A stretch of 64,000 bases of DNA from Candidatus Poribacteria bacterium (GTDB lineage: Bacteria > Poribacteria > WGA-4E > PCPOR2b). Positions 1 to 9,700 of the stretch are shown piece by piece. The translations under genes were made by a program, and so were the position numbers. How positions within the stretch are numbered: position 1 is the first letter of the stretch; each line of letters opens with the position of its first letter. The DNA lies in contig JAJECO010000061.1 in NCBI GenBank assembly GCA_022822005.1, positions 1-64,000 of the forward strand, written 5' to 3'. The notes below the pieces were generated by a model. That model saw only the letters and a list, made by a program, of their open reading frames with translations, did no database searches and was not told the DNA's origin.

Positions 1-52
1 TAGCATCCGAGTGAGTTTCCAAGCCTCCTCAGTTTATGAAAGCGGAGAGCGC

Positions 53-80
53 TTGCTGCTGATCAGTTCTAGTGTATACT
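53..80 (+). promoter_or_regulatory. sigma70-type promoter of the short leader transcript
   Basis: TTGCTG (53-58) and TATACT (75-80) are separated by 16 bases, a good vegetative promoter match. Transcription would begin near 86-88. It would run into the strong terminator at 138-174, so the product would be an RNA of about 90 bases. The boxes are seen; activity is inferred. Confidence 0.5.
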
Positions 81-86
81 ATAGAG

Positions 87-174
87 GGTTACAGACCTGA
101 AATGGTGAATGTCGGAAAATCCTATATGTGACGGGCAGCCCATCATCGAACTGCTTTCGATGGTGGGCTTTTTA
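87..174 (+). ncRNA. candidate small RNA or terminated leader (unrecognised)
   Basis: A promoter-like pair at 53-80 and an intrinsic terminator at 138-174 bracket about 90 bases with no convincing reading frame or ribosome site. I compared it by eye with T-box, tmRNA, SRP RNA, purine, preQ1 and other riboswitch cores and recognised none. The T-box consensus expected for a leuS leader is absent, and leuS has its own promoter downstream of the terminator. It is therefore more likely a free small RNA than a leuS attenuator. The family is unknown. Confidence 0.35.
138..174 (+). terminator. strong intrinsic terminator
   Basis: A 13-base arm at 138-150 pairs with 156-168, with a single G-U wobble and a 5-base loop (CTGCT). 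It is followed at once by TTTTTA. It ends the short transcript from the promoter at 53-80 and insulates leuS from upstream transcription. Confidence 0.8.
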
Positions 175-261
175 TTTACTTTATCGGTTGTATTCGGCAA
201 GTTATAGATAACATCCATTGATTGCCTACAGTTCCTGTGTAAAATTCTATAAGAGACAGCA

Positions 262-290
262 TTGCATTTTATCAATTAGTTAAGTATAAT
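262..290 (+). promoter_or_regulatory. leuS promoter
   Basis: TTGCAT (262-267), a 17-base spacer and a perfect TATAAT (285-290). The start point would be near 297, giving a leader of about 90 bases before the leuS start codon. The leader is A/T-rich and I see no long hairpin in it. Confidence 0.65.
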
Positions 291-387
291 TTAGCAAAGC
301 GAATTTGAACCAAGACAGAGACAGTGTAAAACGCTGTACCCCAAGAAATACCCGTGTTATAGATAAGACAACTTGAGGAGATTTTAG

Positions 388-2937
388 ATGCAAAGACACA
401 CCTATGACCCTGCAGCCATTGAGCCGAAATGGCAAGACATTTGGGAGAAACGCAAGACGTTTCGCACGTCTGACGATCCCAAAGCGTGGGAAGGAAAGCC
501 GAAGTATTATATTCTCGATATGTTTCCTTACACCTCCGGCGCAGGGCTCCATATTGGACACCCCGAAGGCTACACAGCCACCGATGTGCTGGCGCGTATG
601 AAGCGGATGCAGGGCTATAATGTACTGCACCCAATGGGTTGGGATTCGTTTGGGCTGACCATTGAACGTACCGCCGAGCGGGAGAATATCCATCCTGCCC
701 TCGTCACGGAACGCAACATCGACAAGTTTCGCCAGCAGATTAAACAGATCGGTTTCTCGTATGATTGGGACAGAGAGGTGAGCACTTCGGCGCCCGACTA
801 CTATAAATGGACACAATGGATCTTCCTCAAGCTTCATGAAAAAGGGTTGGCATACCTCGATGATGTACCGGTCAACTGGTGTCCTGCGTTAGGAACAGTT
901 CTTTCTAACGAGGAGGTCAAGGATGGAAAGTATGTAGAAACCGGCGATCCTGTTGAGCGGCGGTTGATGCGGCAGTGGATGCTGAAAATTACTGCCTATG
1001 CTGACCGACTCTTAGAGGATATTGAAGAGGTAGATTGGCCCGAAGGTATCAAGGAGATGCAGCGGAACTGGATTGGGAAATCGGAGGGGGTAGAAGTTGA
1101 TTTTGCGATAAAAGATTCTGATACTTCATTTACTGTTTTTACAACACGGTCAGATACACTGTTCGGTGCAACGTACTGCGTCTTCGCACCGGAGCATCCG
1201 TTAGTTGAGCGGATGACAACCGATGCGCAGCGGTCTGCTGTGCAGGCGTATGTTGACGAGGCGAAAAATAAAACAGATCTCCAGCGGACAGATCTCGCTA
1301 AGGAAAAGACCGGCGTTTTTACGGGCGCCTACGCGATTAACCCCGCAAATGACAAAGCGATCCCAATATGGGTCGCCGACTATGTGCTGATGGGTTACGG
1401 TACAGGCGCAATCATGGCGGTTCCCGCTGAGGATGATCGTGACTGGGAATTCGCCAAAACATTTGATCTGCCAATCGTTCGGACGGTTCAGCCACCGATT
1501 GATTTCGGGGACGAACCATACCTCGGCGATGGTCCATCGATTAACAGCGGTTTCCTGAATGGTCTTAATATTCAAGATTCAAAAGAGCGGATGACCGAAT
1601 GGCTTGAAAGTGAAGGAAAAGGGAAAGCCCAGGTACAGTACCGCTTGCGCGATTGGCTCTTTTCCCGCCAACGCTATTGGGGAGAGCCGTTCCCCACCGT
1701 GCAGTTGGAAGATGGGACAATTATGCCCCTACCCGAAGACCAGCTTCCGGTGGAACTGCCCCCTATTGATGAATATAGACCCACCGAGGATGGTAAGCCG
1801 CCCCTCGCTCGTGCCTCGGACGACTGGCTGATGATTACGTTACCAGATGGGCGCAAAGGGGTGCGGGAAACAAATACAATGCCGCAGTGGGCGGGATCTT
1901 GCTGGTACTACCTGCGATATATGGATGCCCACAACGCGAGCGAGGCGTGGTCTGCCGAAGCAGAGCGCTATTGGATGCCGGTGGATCTCTATGTCGGCGG
2001 TGCCGAACACGCTGTTCTGCACCTGCTCTACGCGCGTTTTTGGCACAAGGTACTGTATGATTGTGATCTTGTTTCCACGAAAGAGCCGTTCCAAAAACTG
2101 TTCAATCAAGGCATGATCCTCGCTTACTCCTATCAGGACGACAACGGCAAATATTACTCGCCCCACGAGGTAGAAGAGCGAGATGGAGAGTGGTTTGTCA
2201 AGGAGTCCGGGGTGCGGACAAACACGCAGATCGAAAAGATGTCCAAATCTCGTTTCAATGTCGTAACGCCGGAGGAGGTCATCGAAGAGTATGGAGCGGA
2301 CGCGCTGCGCCTCTATGAACTCTTTATTGGTCCCCTCAGTGTTAGCGCACCGTGGCAAACGCGCGGTGTGGAAGGTGTCTATCGGTTCCTGCAGCGGGTG
2401 TGGCGGCTGGCTATTAACGAGGACACCGGTCAACTGAGCGGTAAGCTGACCGATGCGCCCGTTGATAGTGATAAGGAGTTATGGAAGGTGCTAAATCAGA
2501 CCATCAAGGATGTCACCGAGGATACGGAATCAATTGACAAGATGAACACCGCTATTAGTCACATGATGGTGTTTGTCAATGCAGCGACACAGGCGGCAAC
2601 CGTGCCGAAAGAAACGATGAAGACGTTCCTGCGGCTGCTCTCTCCCTACGCTCCACATATCGCTGAGGAGATTTGGCAGCGGTTCGGGGAGGCCGAGTTA
2701 ATTGCGTACGCCCCTTGGCCCACCCACGATCCCGAAGTCCTTAAGCGCGAGGAGGTCACCATCGTGGTTCAGGTCAACGGCAAATTACGCAGCCGAATCG
2801 AACTACCCGTTGATGCGAGTAACGAGGAAGTCGAGGCAGCAGCCCTTGCCGATGAACGGATCCAAAAGCATATTGAAGGGAAAACGGTGAGGAAGTTCAT
2901 CGTTGTGCCTAATCGACTCGCGAATATTGTGGTTTGA
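388..2937 (+). CDS. leuS: leucyl-tRNA synthetase
   Basis: Class Ia aminoacyl-tRNA synthetase that charges tRNA-Leu with leucine in the cytoplasm. At 849 residues it is close to the usual bacterial length (about 860). The HIGH signature lies at residues 55-58 and KMSKS at 617-621. Between them lies the inserted editing (CP1) domain, followed by the anticodon-binding and C-terminal domains. The start ATG at 388 follows GAGGAG (375-380) by 7 bases. It has its own near-consensus promoter at 262-290. The next gene, a PhyH homologue, starts 105 bases downstream without an obvious terminator between them, so read-through is possible. No defect seen. Confidence 0.98.
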   Translation: MQRHTYDPAAIEPKWQDIWEKRKTFRTSDDPKAWEGKPKYYILDMFPYTSGAGLHIGHPEGYTATDVLARMKRMQGYNVLHPMGWDSFGLTIERTAERENIHPALVTERNIDKFRQQIKQIGFSYDWDREVSTSAPDYYKWTQWIFLKLHEKGLAYLDDVPVNWCPALGTVLSNEEVKDGKYVETGDPVERRLMRQWMLKITAYADRLLEDIEEVDWPEGIKEMQRNWIGKSEGVEVDFAIKDSDTSFTVFTTRSDTLFGATYCVFAPEHPLVERMTTDAQRSAVQAYVDEAKNKTDLQRTDLAKEKTGVFTGAYAINPANDKAIPIWVADYVLMGYGTGAIMAVPAEDDRDWEFAKTFDLPIVRTVQPPIDFGDEPYLGDGPSINSGFLNGLNIQDSKERMTEWLESEGKGKAQVQYRLRDWLFSRQRYWGEPFPTVQLEDGTIMPLPEDQLPVELPPIDEYRPTEDGKPPLARASDDWLMITLPDGRKGVRETNTMPQWAGSCWYYLRYMDAHNASEAWSAEAERYWMPVDLYVGGAEHAVLHLLYARFWHKVLYDCDLVSTKEPFQKLFNQGMILAYSYQDDNGKYYSPHEVEERDGEWFVKESGVRTNTQIEKMSKSRFNVVTPEEVIEEYGADALRLYELFIGPLSVSAPWQTRGVEGVYRFLQRVWRLAINEDTGQLSGKLTDAPVDSDKELWKVLNQTIKDVTEDTESIDKMNTAISHMMVFVNAATQAATVPKETMKTFLRLLSPYAPHIAEEIWQRFGEAELIAYAPWPTHDPEVLKREEVTIVVQVNGKLRSRIELPVDASNEEVEAAALADERIQKHIEGKTVRKFIVVPNRLANIVV

Positions 2938-3042
2938 CTTGGCCCAGTCTCTTGAAGATTCGGCGTTAGTTGTGCAATACTGTTCGGGCAGCACAAGAAA
3001 CAAGAAAAAGCAGGGAAAACCTTTCCATATAGGAGGCGTCTC

Positions 3043-3861
3043 ATGCTCACAGAACAACAGGTCAGTCACTTTAACACGTTCGGATTTCTGATCTTCCGGC
3101 AGTTCTTCAAGCCGGATGAGATGAAAACCATCAATGCTGAAGTTGAGTCGAGGCTCGCATCTACGAAACGTTTTACAGCTCCCGATGACGCTCCCGCGTA
3201 TATGAGTTGGCCCAATTTGGGTCCCGAGACACCTTTCCTCGCAGGATTGCCGGAGGACCCGCGCATCTGCGGTACAGCAGAGCAACTGTATGGAGAAGAT
3301 GCGATTGGCCTCTCTTGCAATGCCGGCAGCTACGTGAACCAAACCCATTGGCACCCCGATGCCAGTGATTTCCACCTTTACGGATTCAAATTCGCTCTCT
3401 ACCTACAACCTTTGAGAGCACACGACGGCGCCTTGCGGTTCATTCTGGGTTCGCATCGCAGACCCTTTCACGATGAAGTCCACCAGAATATTGGTGAATC
3501 TGTGCAGAATGTCGGTGATTTTCCTGCCTACGTCTGTGAGACAGAGCCGGGGGATGTCGTCGCCTTTGACTTTCATCTCTGGCACGCCAGTTGGGGCGGT
3601 TCGACAGATCGACGTATGGTCTCCATTATCTTCATCAGGAATCCTCAAACGTCCGAAGAGGAGAAAGCGACGCGCAAAGCCGCCGTGGAAAATGTCCAAC
3701 TCCGAGCAACGCTCGCTCGAAATACCTTTGATACACCCGGACCAGAATACCATCCCCACTGGCTCGAAAATCCTGGAAAGAGTTCAAAGCGACAGTACTG
3801 GATAGATCGGATGGGGGAATTGGGGTACCTGAACGCACCCCAGCCTTTATCAACAAGTTGA
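3043..3861 (+). CDS. phytanoyl-CoA dioxygenase (PhyH) family protein, tandem copy 1
   Basis: Predicted Fe(II)/2-oxoglutarate oxygenase of the PhyH family, 272 residues. The metal triad is visible as His104-Pro-Asp106 and the distal His181 (in WHASWGG). Arg190 or Arg191 lies ten residues on, placed to hold 2-oxoglutarate. The family hydroxylates a wide range of small molecules, so the substrate cannot be named. AGGAGG sits at 3031-3036 before the ATG. The next gene is a clear paralogue: 28 of the first 35 residues are identical. The pair therefore arose by tandem duplication. Complete family fold, no defect seen. Confidence 0.85.
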   Translation: MLTEQQVSHFNTFGFLIFRQFFKPDEMKTINAEVESRLASTKRFTAPDDAPAYMSWPNLGPETPFLAGLPEDPRICGTAEQLYGEDAIGLSCNAGSYVNQTHWHPDASDFHLYGFKFALYLQPLRAHDGALRFILGSHRRPFHDEVHQNIGESVQNVGDFPAYVCETEPGDVVAFDFHLWHASWGGSTDRRMVSIIFIRNPQTSEEEKATRKAAVENVQLRATLARNTFDTPGPEYHPHWLENPGKSSKRQYWIDRMGELGYLNAPQPLSTS

Positions 3862-3918
3862 TAGATATTCGTAGCACACTCACGAAGGAGAACTGTAATC
3901 ATTTAGGGGAGGTATACT

Positions 3919-4719
3919 ATGCTCACGGAACAACAGGTGAACCACTTCGATACCTTTGGGTTCCTAATCTTCCGGCAGCTGTTCAGCCCGGAGGAGGTGA
4001 AAACCATTAACGCAGAGTTTGAACACGCTTTAACCTCTGCCTACCGCCACGCTCCGTTTGATGGAACCTATAGGCATTGGGTTCGGACAATGGGTCCTGA
4101 AACTCCATTCTTCGCTGGATTGCTTGAAGACCCCCGTTTCTGCGAACCGACAGAGCAGTTATACGGTGAAGATTGCCTCGGTATCGTTTCTGATGCCAAT
4201 CGTTATGTCGGTCATACACGCTGGCATCCAGACCATCTTGTCGATCCAACGGAAGATTGCTACGGCGTAAAATTCGCGTACTACCTCGAACCGGTCGGCG
4301 CAGAGACTGGTGCGCTGCGGCTGATCCCAGGTTCGCACAAGAATCCGTTACATAGCTCACTGCGAGAAAATCTGGACAGTTACCAGCTTGAGATTTGTGA
4401 TGTTCCAGCTTACGTCTGTGAATCCGAACCGGGTGATGTGGTCGCCTTTGATGTCCGTTGTTGGCATGCGAGTTGGGGCGGCGCGATTGATCGGCGGATG
4501 TGCACCGTAGTCTACTATAAGAATCCCAAAGGTTCCGAAGAGGAAGCCGCAACCCGCAAGCGAGCCACCAGCAGTGTGAAGGAACCGAATAACTCTGGGC
4601 TGCCGTTTGAGACCCATCGCGATATCATGAGCTATTGGGCTGCCAATCATGAAGGTAGCGCAAGACGTCAACGCTGGATTGATCGTGAACGAGAACTCGG
4701 ATTTCTCGACTATCTTTAG
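3919..4719 (+). CDS. phytanoyl-CoA dioxygenase (PhyH) family protein, tandem copy 2
   Basis: Second Fe(II)/2-oxoglutarate oxygenase of the tandem pair, 266 residues. Metal ligands are His103-Pro-Asp105 and His183 (again within WHASWGG), with Arg192 or Arg193 for the co-substrate. A GGGGAGG Shine-Dalgarno lies just upstream of the ATG, 57 bases after the previous stop. The N-terminal 35 residues and the region around both histidines are nearly the same as in copy 1. The stretch between residues 40 and 110 has diverged and contains a short insertion before the Gly-Val-Lys-Phe strand. This suggests the two accept different substrates. Substrate unknown. Confidence 0.85.
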   Translation: MLTEQQVNHFDTFGFLIFRQLFSPEEVKTINAEFEHALTSAYRHAPFDGTYRHWVRTMGPETPFFAGLLEDPRFCEPTEQLYGEDCLGIVSDANRYVGHTRWHPDHLVDPTEDCYGVKFAYYLEPVGAETGALRLIPGSHKNPLHSSLRENLDSYQLEICDVPAYVCESEPGDVVAFDVRCWHASWGGAIDRRMCTVVYYKNPKGSEEEAATRKRATSSVKEPNNSGLPFETHRDIMSYWAANHEGSARRQRWIDRERELGFLDYL

Positions 4720-4792
4720 ATCTAACACAGTTCGATCTGACTGTCCACAGAGTGCACCGTGCTTTTCCTCTTAGCGGAGATCGCAAAAAAGG

Positions 4793-7057
4793 ATGAATCC
4801 CTTTCTCGAAACCCTGCCTCCTGAGGTGGGTTCCAAACTCCAAAGTATAAAATCTCCGGAAGAAGAGCCGCATATTCAAGTTGCTACGGATCTGATAGAT
4901 GACGGCACTTTCGGTGAACAGTGGCTGGTTGTAACCGACAAACACCTATTCGTTATCCCTACCGAGGGTGCGGATGGTGTTGTGGAAGTGCCGCTCAAAG
5001 TCATCACGGAGACGAAGATTGAGGAGTTCGTCGGTGCCGGACGTCTGGAAGTGGAGCACGGCGAGGGAGAACCAACCTACCTATACTACTCCAACTCGCT
5101 GAGTCCCAAGTTCGCTGAGGTCGGTGAAGCCATCAAGCAACTCATCAAGGGCGAAGCCCCTACCCTGCCAACCGAGATGGAGCGATCTCGGTGCGACACC
5201 TGCGGACGACTACTACCAGAGAAAGACGGGATCTGCCCCGCCTGTGTGAAGAAATGGGATACGCTCAAACGGATTATTAGCTACTTACGCCCCTACCGAG
5301 GTAGAACCATCCTCCTCATGATCTTTGCAGCGGCGAACCCACTACTGAACCTTATTCCACCCCTTATTGTTAAATATATCGTTGACGAGATTATTACACC
5401 GATGGTGGGTACTGAACTCACGATGGAAGAAGGCTTTGGACTGATGATTTGGCCCGTCCTGGGTTTCTTAAGTATCATGCTGTCAACCGTTTCGTGTGAC
5501 ATTATCGGTGGCTTCATGAGAGCCGACATCTCAAGCCAAACCAGCAAAGACATCCGTGCCCAACTCTTTCACCATGTACAGTATATGCCGATCCGATTCT
5601 ATGACAAACGACAGATAGGTAGCCTCATATCTAGGTTTACCAACGATGCGGATCGGCTGGAGATGTTCCTGCTCTTCGGTCTGCCCTTCATGTTGAGCAA
5701 CGCACTGATGTTAGTAGGCACCTTAGCAGTGTGCCTCTCCTTGAGCTGGAAACTGACCATTTGTGCGTTGATACCAGTCCCCTTCATTGTATTGGGCGGT
5801 CTTTTGATTTGGAAACGTATGCGCCCCATCTGGATCCGTTGGCACGCCAAATGGTCACGACTCTCCTCGCATCTCAATGAATCTATCTCTGGCATCCGTG
5901 TGGTAAAAGCCTTCGCACAGGAGGACCGGGAAGCGATGCGATTCAATACGCGGAACGAGGAATTGTGGGCGGTGAGTGTTACGGGTGAGCGCACCTGGTT
6001 CATTTTTTTCGCCGTGATGAACTTCCTTATCCATTTCGGCATGTTCTTTATCTGGTATTTTGGCGGAATGCAGATCCTGAGCGGCGCGTTGACATACGGC
6101 ATACTCTTGGCGTTCACGCGATATCTGTGGCAACTCTACCGTCCGCTGCAGTTCTTCAGCCAGATCAATAACTTCATAACCCGCGCTTTCGCCGGCGCCG
6201 AGCGGATCTTTGAGATCCTCGATAGCCGCTCCGAGATGTTCGACTATGCTGAGGCGATTGCTGTTCCCCAAGTGGAAGGACGGGTGGCTTTCAACGACGT
6301 TACATTTGGTTACGATCCGGGCAAACCGGTCCTCAACAATATAAACTTCGATGTGGAACCGGGTGAGATGATTGGGTTGGTGGGCAAATCGGGTGTGGGC
6401 AAGAGTACCGTGATTAACCTGATCTGTCGGTTCTACGATGTGAATCGCGGCAGCGTGGATATCGATGGTGCGGATATCCGGAAGATTCGTCTCGAAGACC
6501 TACGTCGCCATATCGGCATTGTTCATCAAGACATCTTTCTCTTCGACGGAACGATCGCTGAAAACATCGGTTACGGTAAGCCGCAGGCAAGCTTGGATGA
6601 GATTGTCAGTGCAGCGATCGCGGCGGAGGCGCATGAGTTCATCGCTGCGAAGCCGGACGGGTACGACACAAAGGTAGGCGAGCGTGGTGATCAACTCTCA
6701 GGCGGCGAAAAACAACGCATCGCCATCGCGAGGGCTATTCTACACGATCCGAAAATTCTAATCCTCGACGAGGCAACCTCATCTCTCGACAGTGCGACCG
6801 AGAAAAAGATCCAAGCAGCTATCGCGCGGTTGGTCAAGGGGCGCACCACTTTCGCCATTGCACACCGGCTCTCTACCCTACGCAATGCAAGTCGGCTCAT
6901 TGTCCTTGATGACGGTAAGGTGGCTGAGGTAGGGACGCACGAAGCACTGATGGCTCGAAAAGGGATCTTTTATAACCTTGTCCACACACAGCAGCAAACG
7001 TCAGCGATCATAGGGGTAGGTGGCGGAAAGGATGACCCCTCTCAGGGCGGGAGATAA
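4793..7057 (+). CDS. ABC exporter (fused membrane and ATPase domains) with N-terminal PH-like and zinc-ribbon extension
   Basis: MsbA/multidrug-type half-transporter, 754 residues, that would work as a homodimer in the inner membrane. Residues 165-460 form the six-helix export domain. The ATPase follows with Walker A GKSGVGKST (531-539), signature LSGGE (635-639), Walker B ILILDE (655-660) and a H-loop AIAHRLST. Ordinary members are about 580-620 residues. The extra 155 residues hold a beta-rich segment (about 25-100) resembling a small PH/GRAM-like fold, then a four-cysteine zinc ribbon (Cys134, 137, 148, 151). The fold of the first part is my inference. The transported substrate (lipid, drug or peptide) is not readable from the sequence. 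An intrinsic terminator follows at 7122. Confidence 0.9.
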   Translation: MNPFLETLPPEVGSKLQSIKSPEEEPHIQVATDLIDDGTFGEQWLVVTDKHLFVIPTEGADGVVEVPLKVITETKIEEFVGAGRLEVEHGEGEPTYLYYSNSLSPKFAEVGEAIKQLIKGEAPTLPTEMERSRCDTCGRLLPEKDGICPACVKKWDTLKRIISYLRPYRGRTILLMIFAAANPLLNLIPPLIVKYIVDEIITPMVGTELTMEEGFGLMIWPVLGFLSIMLSTVSCDIIGGFMRADISSQTSKDIRAQLFHHVQYMPIRFYDKRQIGSLISRFTNDADRLEMFLLFGLPFMLSNALMLVGTLAVCLSLSWKLTICALIPVPFIVLGGLLIWKRMRPIWIRWHAKWSRLSSHLNESISGIRVVKAFAQEDREAMRFNTRNEELWAVSVTGERTWFIFFAVMNFLIHFGMFFIWYFGGMQILSGALTYGILLAFTRYLWQLYRPLQFFSQINNFITRAFAGAERIFEILDSRSEMFDYAEAIAVPQVEGRVAFNDVTFGYDPGKPVLNNINFDVEPGEMIGLVGKSGVGKSTVINLICRFYDVNRGSVDIDGADIRKIRLEDLRRHIGIVHQDIFLFDGTIAENIGYGKPQASLDEIVSAAIAAEAHEFIAAKPDGYDTKVGERGDQLSGGEKQRIAIARAILHDPKILILDEATSSLDSATEKKIQAAIARLVKGRTTFAIAHRLSTLRNASRLIVLDDGKVAEVGTHEALMARKGIFYNLVHTQQQTSAIIGVGGGKDDPSQGGR

Positions 7058-7119
7058 GGCTGCACGAAAGCTTGGGAGTAGGCATAAGGCAGGAGTTCAG
7101 ACCCCAGACCGGTGGATTC

Positions 7120-7140
7120 GTAGGGAACGCAGATCTGCGT
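7120..7140. repeat. copy of a dispersed 21-base motif
   Basis: The segment beginning GTAGGGAAC and containing CAGATCT recurs, with about 18 of 21 bases identical, at 36645-36665. Here it forms the left side of a perfect inverted repeat. At the other site the right arm has decayed. Confidence 0.35.
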
Positions 7141-7151
7141 TCCCTGTTTTT
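7122..7151 (+). terminator. intrinsic terminator after the ABC exporter gene
   Basis: A perfect 12-base inverted repeat (7122-7133 with 7134-7145) is followed by GTTTTTA. It sits between the convergent exporter gene and the minus-strand epimerase gene and orients correctly to end the former. Confidence 0.75.
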
Positions 7152-7175
7152 ATGCCGACGAACCAACATGTGGCG

Positions 7176-8075
7176 TTATCCTAAAACATGCCGCAACGCG
7201 TCCTCAAGGTTGGGATACTGAAACGTAAAGCCAGTATCCAAGAGGCGGTTAGGCACGACACGCGTGCTCGACAGAAAAAGTTCGTTAGCCATCTCCCGAC
7301 CAAACATCACGCGCAAGCCCAAACTGGGTAGGGGAAATAAGGTTGGCCGCCGCAGCACACGCCCAAGCGCTTTCGTGAATTCACGGTTCGTAACAGCGTG
7401 GGGTGCTACGTTGTTCACCGGTCCTTGCAAGCTATCCGTAATCAATGTATGATGAATGGCAGCCACCGCGTCATCTAACGTGATCCAACTCATATACTGT
7501 CGTCCACTACCCAATACTCCACCGACTCCCATCTTGAAAGGCGGCAGCATCTTTGCCAACGGTCCGCCTTCCCGGCTCAGGACAATGCCCATTCGGAGAT
7601 TTACGAGACGGATGTCCGTTTCGGCGACAGGTTCCGTTGCGATCTCCCATTCTATACACACTTCCGCTAAGAAGCCGAATCCCGACGTGCTCTCCTCATT
7701 AACGGATTCCGTGCCACGGCTTCCGTAGTAGCCGATAGCTGATGCGGATACCAATACTTGTGGGGGGCGTGTGAGATTGGCGAGTGATTCACAGAGTAGC
7801 CGGGTTCCCTTAACTCGGCTGTCAAAGATTCGTGCTTTCTTGCTACGTGTCCATCTGGCTGAACCGATGTTCTCCCCGGCGAGGTGGACTACCGCATCCA
7901 TACCTTCAAGACCCGCGGTATCAATACGCTCTGATTCGGGATCCCAATGAACCTCCGACCCATCGCGTTTCGGTGTAGACCTGACTAACCGAACCCCCTC
8001 ATGTCCCGCGTCGGTGAGTACAGGGATCAATGCTGATCCGACGAGGCCTGTTGAGCCACTAATGAGAACTTTCAT
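7176..8075 (-). CDS. TIGR01777 family epimerase (SDR39U1/YfcH type)
   Basis: Atypical extended short-chain dehydrogenase/reductase, 299 residues. It opens with the nucleotide-binding loop GSTGLVG near residue 6. It also has the family features VHLAGENI, SASAIGYYG and a C-terminal DUF1731-like segment that ends in a Leu-rich helix. Members bind NADP(H), but their physiological substrate is unknown. The reading frame is open 21 bases further upstream. I chose the ATG at 8075 because GGAGGAAAGG lies directly ahead of it, inside that longer frame. It lies downstream of the PhyH gene on the same strand, 60 bases apart with a hairpin between. Confidence 0.9.
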   Translation of the reverse strand: MKVLISGSTGLVGSALIPVLTDAGHEGVRLVRSTPKRDGSEVHWDPESERIDTAGLEGMDAVVHLAGENIGSARWTRSKKARIFDSRVKGTRLLCESLANLTRPPQVLVSASAIGYYGSRGTESVNEESTSGFGFLAEVCIEWEIATEPVAETDIRLVNLRMGIVLSREGGPLAKMLPPFKMGVGGVLGSGRQYMSWITLDDAVAAIHHTLITDSLQGPVNNVAPHAVTNREFTKALGRVLRRPTLFPLPSLGLRVMFGREMANELFLSSTRVVPNRLLDTGFTFQYPNLEDALRHVLG

Positions 8076-8112
8076 AGTCCTTTCCTCCATCATCAAATAA
8101 AACGTGGAGGCG

Positions 8113-8137
8113 ATCCTTGAGATTACATCTCAAGGAT
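8113..8137. other. intergenic hairpin
   Basis: ATCCTTGAGA (8113-8122) pairs perfectly with TCTCAAGGAT (8128-8137) around a 5-base loop. It lies two bases after the stop codon of the minus-strand PhyH gene. The T-run follows it on the plus strand, so as a terminator it is best oriented for plus-strand RNA. For the minus-strand gene it may act as a 3'-end stabiliser or weak terminator. Confidence 0.4.
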
Positions 8138-8138
8138 T

Positions 8139-9314
8139 TTATTTGGCGGTTTGGTATGGTTCCCATGCCTCGCCTGCCGCCGCCGCTTGCCGTTCTAACT
8201 CGGTGCGCCAACCGATAACCTCGCCAGCCTTAATCCGATTGATGTCGAACCCCGGATATCGGTCTTCGAGCGTATCACCCAGCTTCTGCGTTACTGCCCA
8301 ACGGTCCCACGTGGTCTTCATCCATTCGTGGGGCAGCCCCTCACGCACAGCGGGATCGAGTTGCCACGCATTTCGCACGTCCGCTACCGATGGCTCTCCA
8401 GTGAATTCACCCGACCATTTCGACCAACCGATTGACAGCGTGTTCCGCTCACGTTCAGGGACGGCGTGCCCCGTGTGAATGGTGGCGCCGTTTCGGATGA
8501 GCGCTTGCCCCGGCTTTAGCCGAATCGCGACTTGACCGGGTAATGGGTCTTTACCGTTCCAACTCGGTGTGTACGGTACGCCTGCGTCCTTCATCGCTTG
8601 TGGCAGGAGTACATCGTGTTCATACGGTGTGCGCCAACGTTTGTGGCTCCCCGGGATCAGCTCGTGGCATTCGTCGTCCACCAGTGCCAAGAACATACTC
8701 ACGCCGTTCCGTTCCGTGGTTAACTTCTCATTGTTCTCTTGAATCTCTTTCCAGCGGATTCTTTCGATCTCCTCGGTATATGCCTCAGGTCCCTCGCCCC
8801 GGACCTCGCGCTGTGCGAAATAGCCCGCTCCGGTGCCCCACCATGTCACGTCTCGGTGCCAACTCGGTCCGTTCTCTCGTAATTTCGGGTTACACCACAG
8901 CAGCATTCCACCCATCACCATATCTTCAGGTCCAAGTCCGTTACACCAAGAGGCAACAAAGTTAAGGAACTCCGGAGAGCCGTGGAACTCGGCGAAGCTG
9001 GACTCCTTGAAGGCGGGATGGATGAGTCCTCGAATTGCCCACGGTTCATCGTCGCCTGTGCGATGCACGTAAGCCTTCGAACAGTCGATCTTGCTGTAGC
9101 CGTTAGCGGGGGCGCACGCCTCGGTCACACGGCGCCCCGCTTCGCGCAGGATCGGGATCCATGGGCTATTTTCAAAGTCGTTGATGATGAGGAAGCCGTG
9201 TTCTTTCAGGTGTTCCAAACGTTCTGGTGTAGCTCCGGGGGCGGAAAGTTCAGGTTTGAAGTCGGCAAAGGCAGTAGCGCGATACGGTTTCGCTGCGGAT
9301 TGATCGGTACTCAT
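8139..9314 (-). CDS. phytanoyl-CoA dioxygenase (PhyH) family protein, long form
   Basis: Fe(II)/2-oxoglutarate oxygenase homologue of 391 residues, about 100 longer than the other PhyH proteins here. The metal motif is His153-Arg-Asp155 (in SWHRDVTWWG). The distal ligand is His280 or His283 in the TIHTGHAVPE segment, followed by an Arg-rich stretch. The extra length is an insertion of about 40 charged residues (roughly 165-205) between the two metal sites. The frame allows an ATG at 9320, but that codon almost touches AGGAGG. The ATG at 9314, 7 bases from it, is the better start. Substrate unknown. Confidence 0.85.
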   Translation of the reverse strand: MSTDQSAAKPYRATAFADFKPELSAPGATPERLEHLKEHGFLIINDFENSPWIPILREAGRRVTEACAPANGYSKIDCSKAYVHRTGDDEPWAIRGLIHPAFKESSFAEFHGSPEFLNFVASWCNGLGPEDMVMGGMLLWCNPKLRENGPSWHRDVTWWGTGAGYFAQREVRGEGPEAYTEEIERIRWKEIQENNEKLTTERNGVSMFLALVDDECHELIPGSHKRWRTPYEHDVLLPQAMKDAGVPYTPSWNGKDPLPGQVAIRLKPGQALIRNGATIHTGHAVPERERNTLSIGWSKWSGEFTGEPSVADVRNAWQLDPAVREGLPHEWMKTTWDRWAVTQKLGDTLEDRYPGFDINRIKAGEVIGWRTELERQAAAAGEAWEPYQTAK

Positions 9315-9700
9315 TGTCATTCCTCCTGATTCGATTTAACGGTGGGCTCGATTTTGAAACGTGGTCGCGATAGGGATTATGGCATGAAATCGTAAATTTG
9401 TCAAGGATTTTGCCGTGGTGAGTGATGTCTGCATTATCTGAATCGCAGATTGGCACGGCTTCAAGAAGGACGCAGATTTATAGTGAATTATAAATGACCC
9501 TAATGATCGTTGCTCCTTACTGTTCAAAAAATGGTGTAAATGGTAACTTGTGCTATTATACTTGATTACGGGCAAGCCTTCAATCGAAAACTGGGAACGG
9601 TTGGGTATTGTACTTTCCATTGTTGACACGGCATCCCCGATGTATTATCATGTACGACAGGATTTTTCCATTCAATTTCAAAGATACATAGGAGAACACT
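9315..9700. other. A/T-rich divergent intergenic region
   Basis: About 385 bases between divergent genes. I see no credible reading frame and no RNA gene. It contains the plus-strand promoter at 9623-9651. It should also contain the promoter of the minus-strand PhyH gene, which I could not place with confidence. Several A/T-rich direct runs are present but no clear operator. Confidence 0.5.
9623..9651 (+). promoter_or_regulatory. promoter of the galactonate-dehydratase-like gene
   Basis: A perfect TTGACA (9623-9628), a 17-base spacer and TATCAT (9646-9651). Transcription would start near 9658, about 43 bases before the start codon, and would probably continue into rsmI. Confidence 0.65.

Noticed and set aside
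87-387. T-box riboswitch controlling leuS
   Set aside because: The T-box consensus and specifier-loop layout are missing, and a separate near-perfect promoter follows the terminator.
1840-2433. 197-codon open frame antisense to leuS
   Set aside because: It is fully contained within leuS, resembles no known family and has no ribosome site.
3043-4719. Single gene split by a frameshift
   Set aside because: Each frame encodes a full PhyH domain with all metal ligands and its own ribosome site; they are tandem paralogues.
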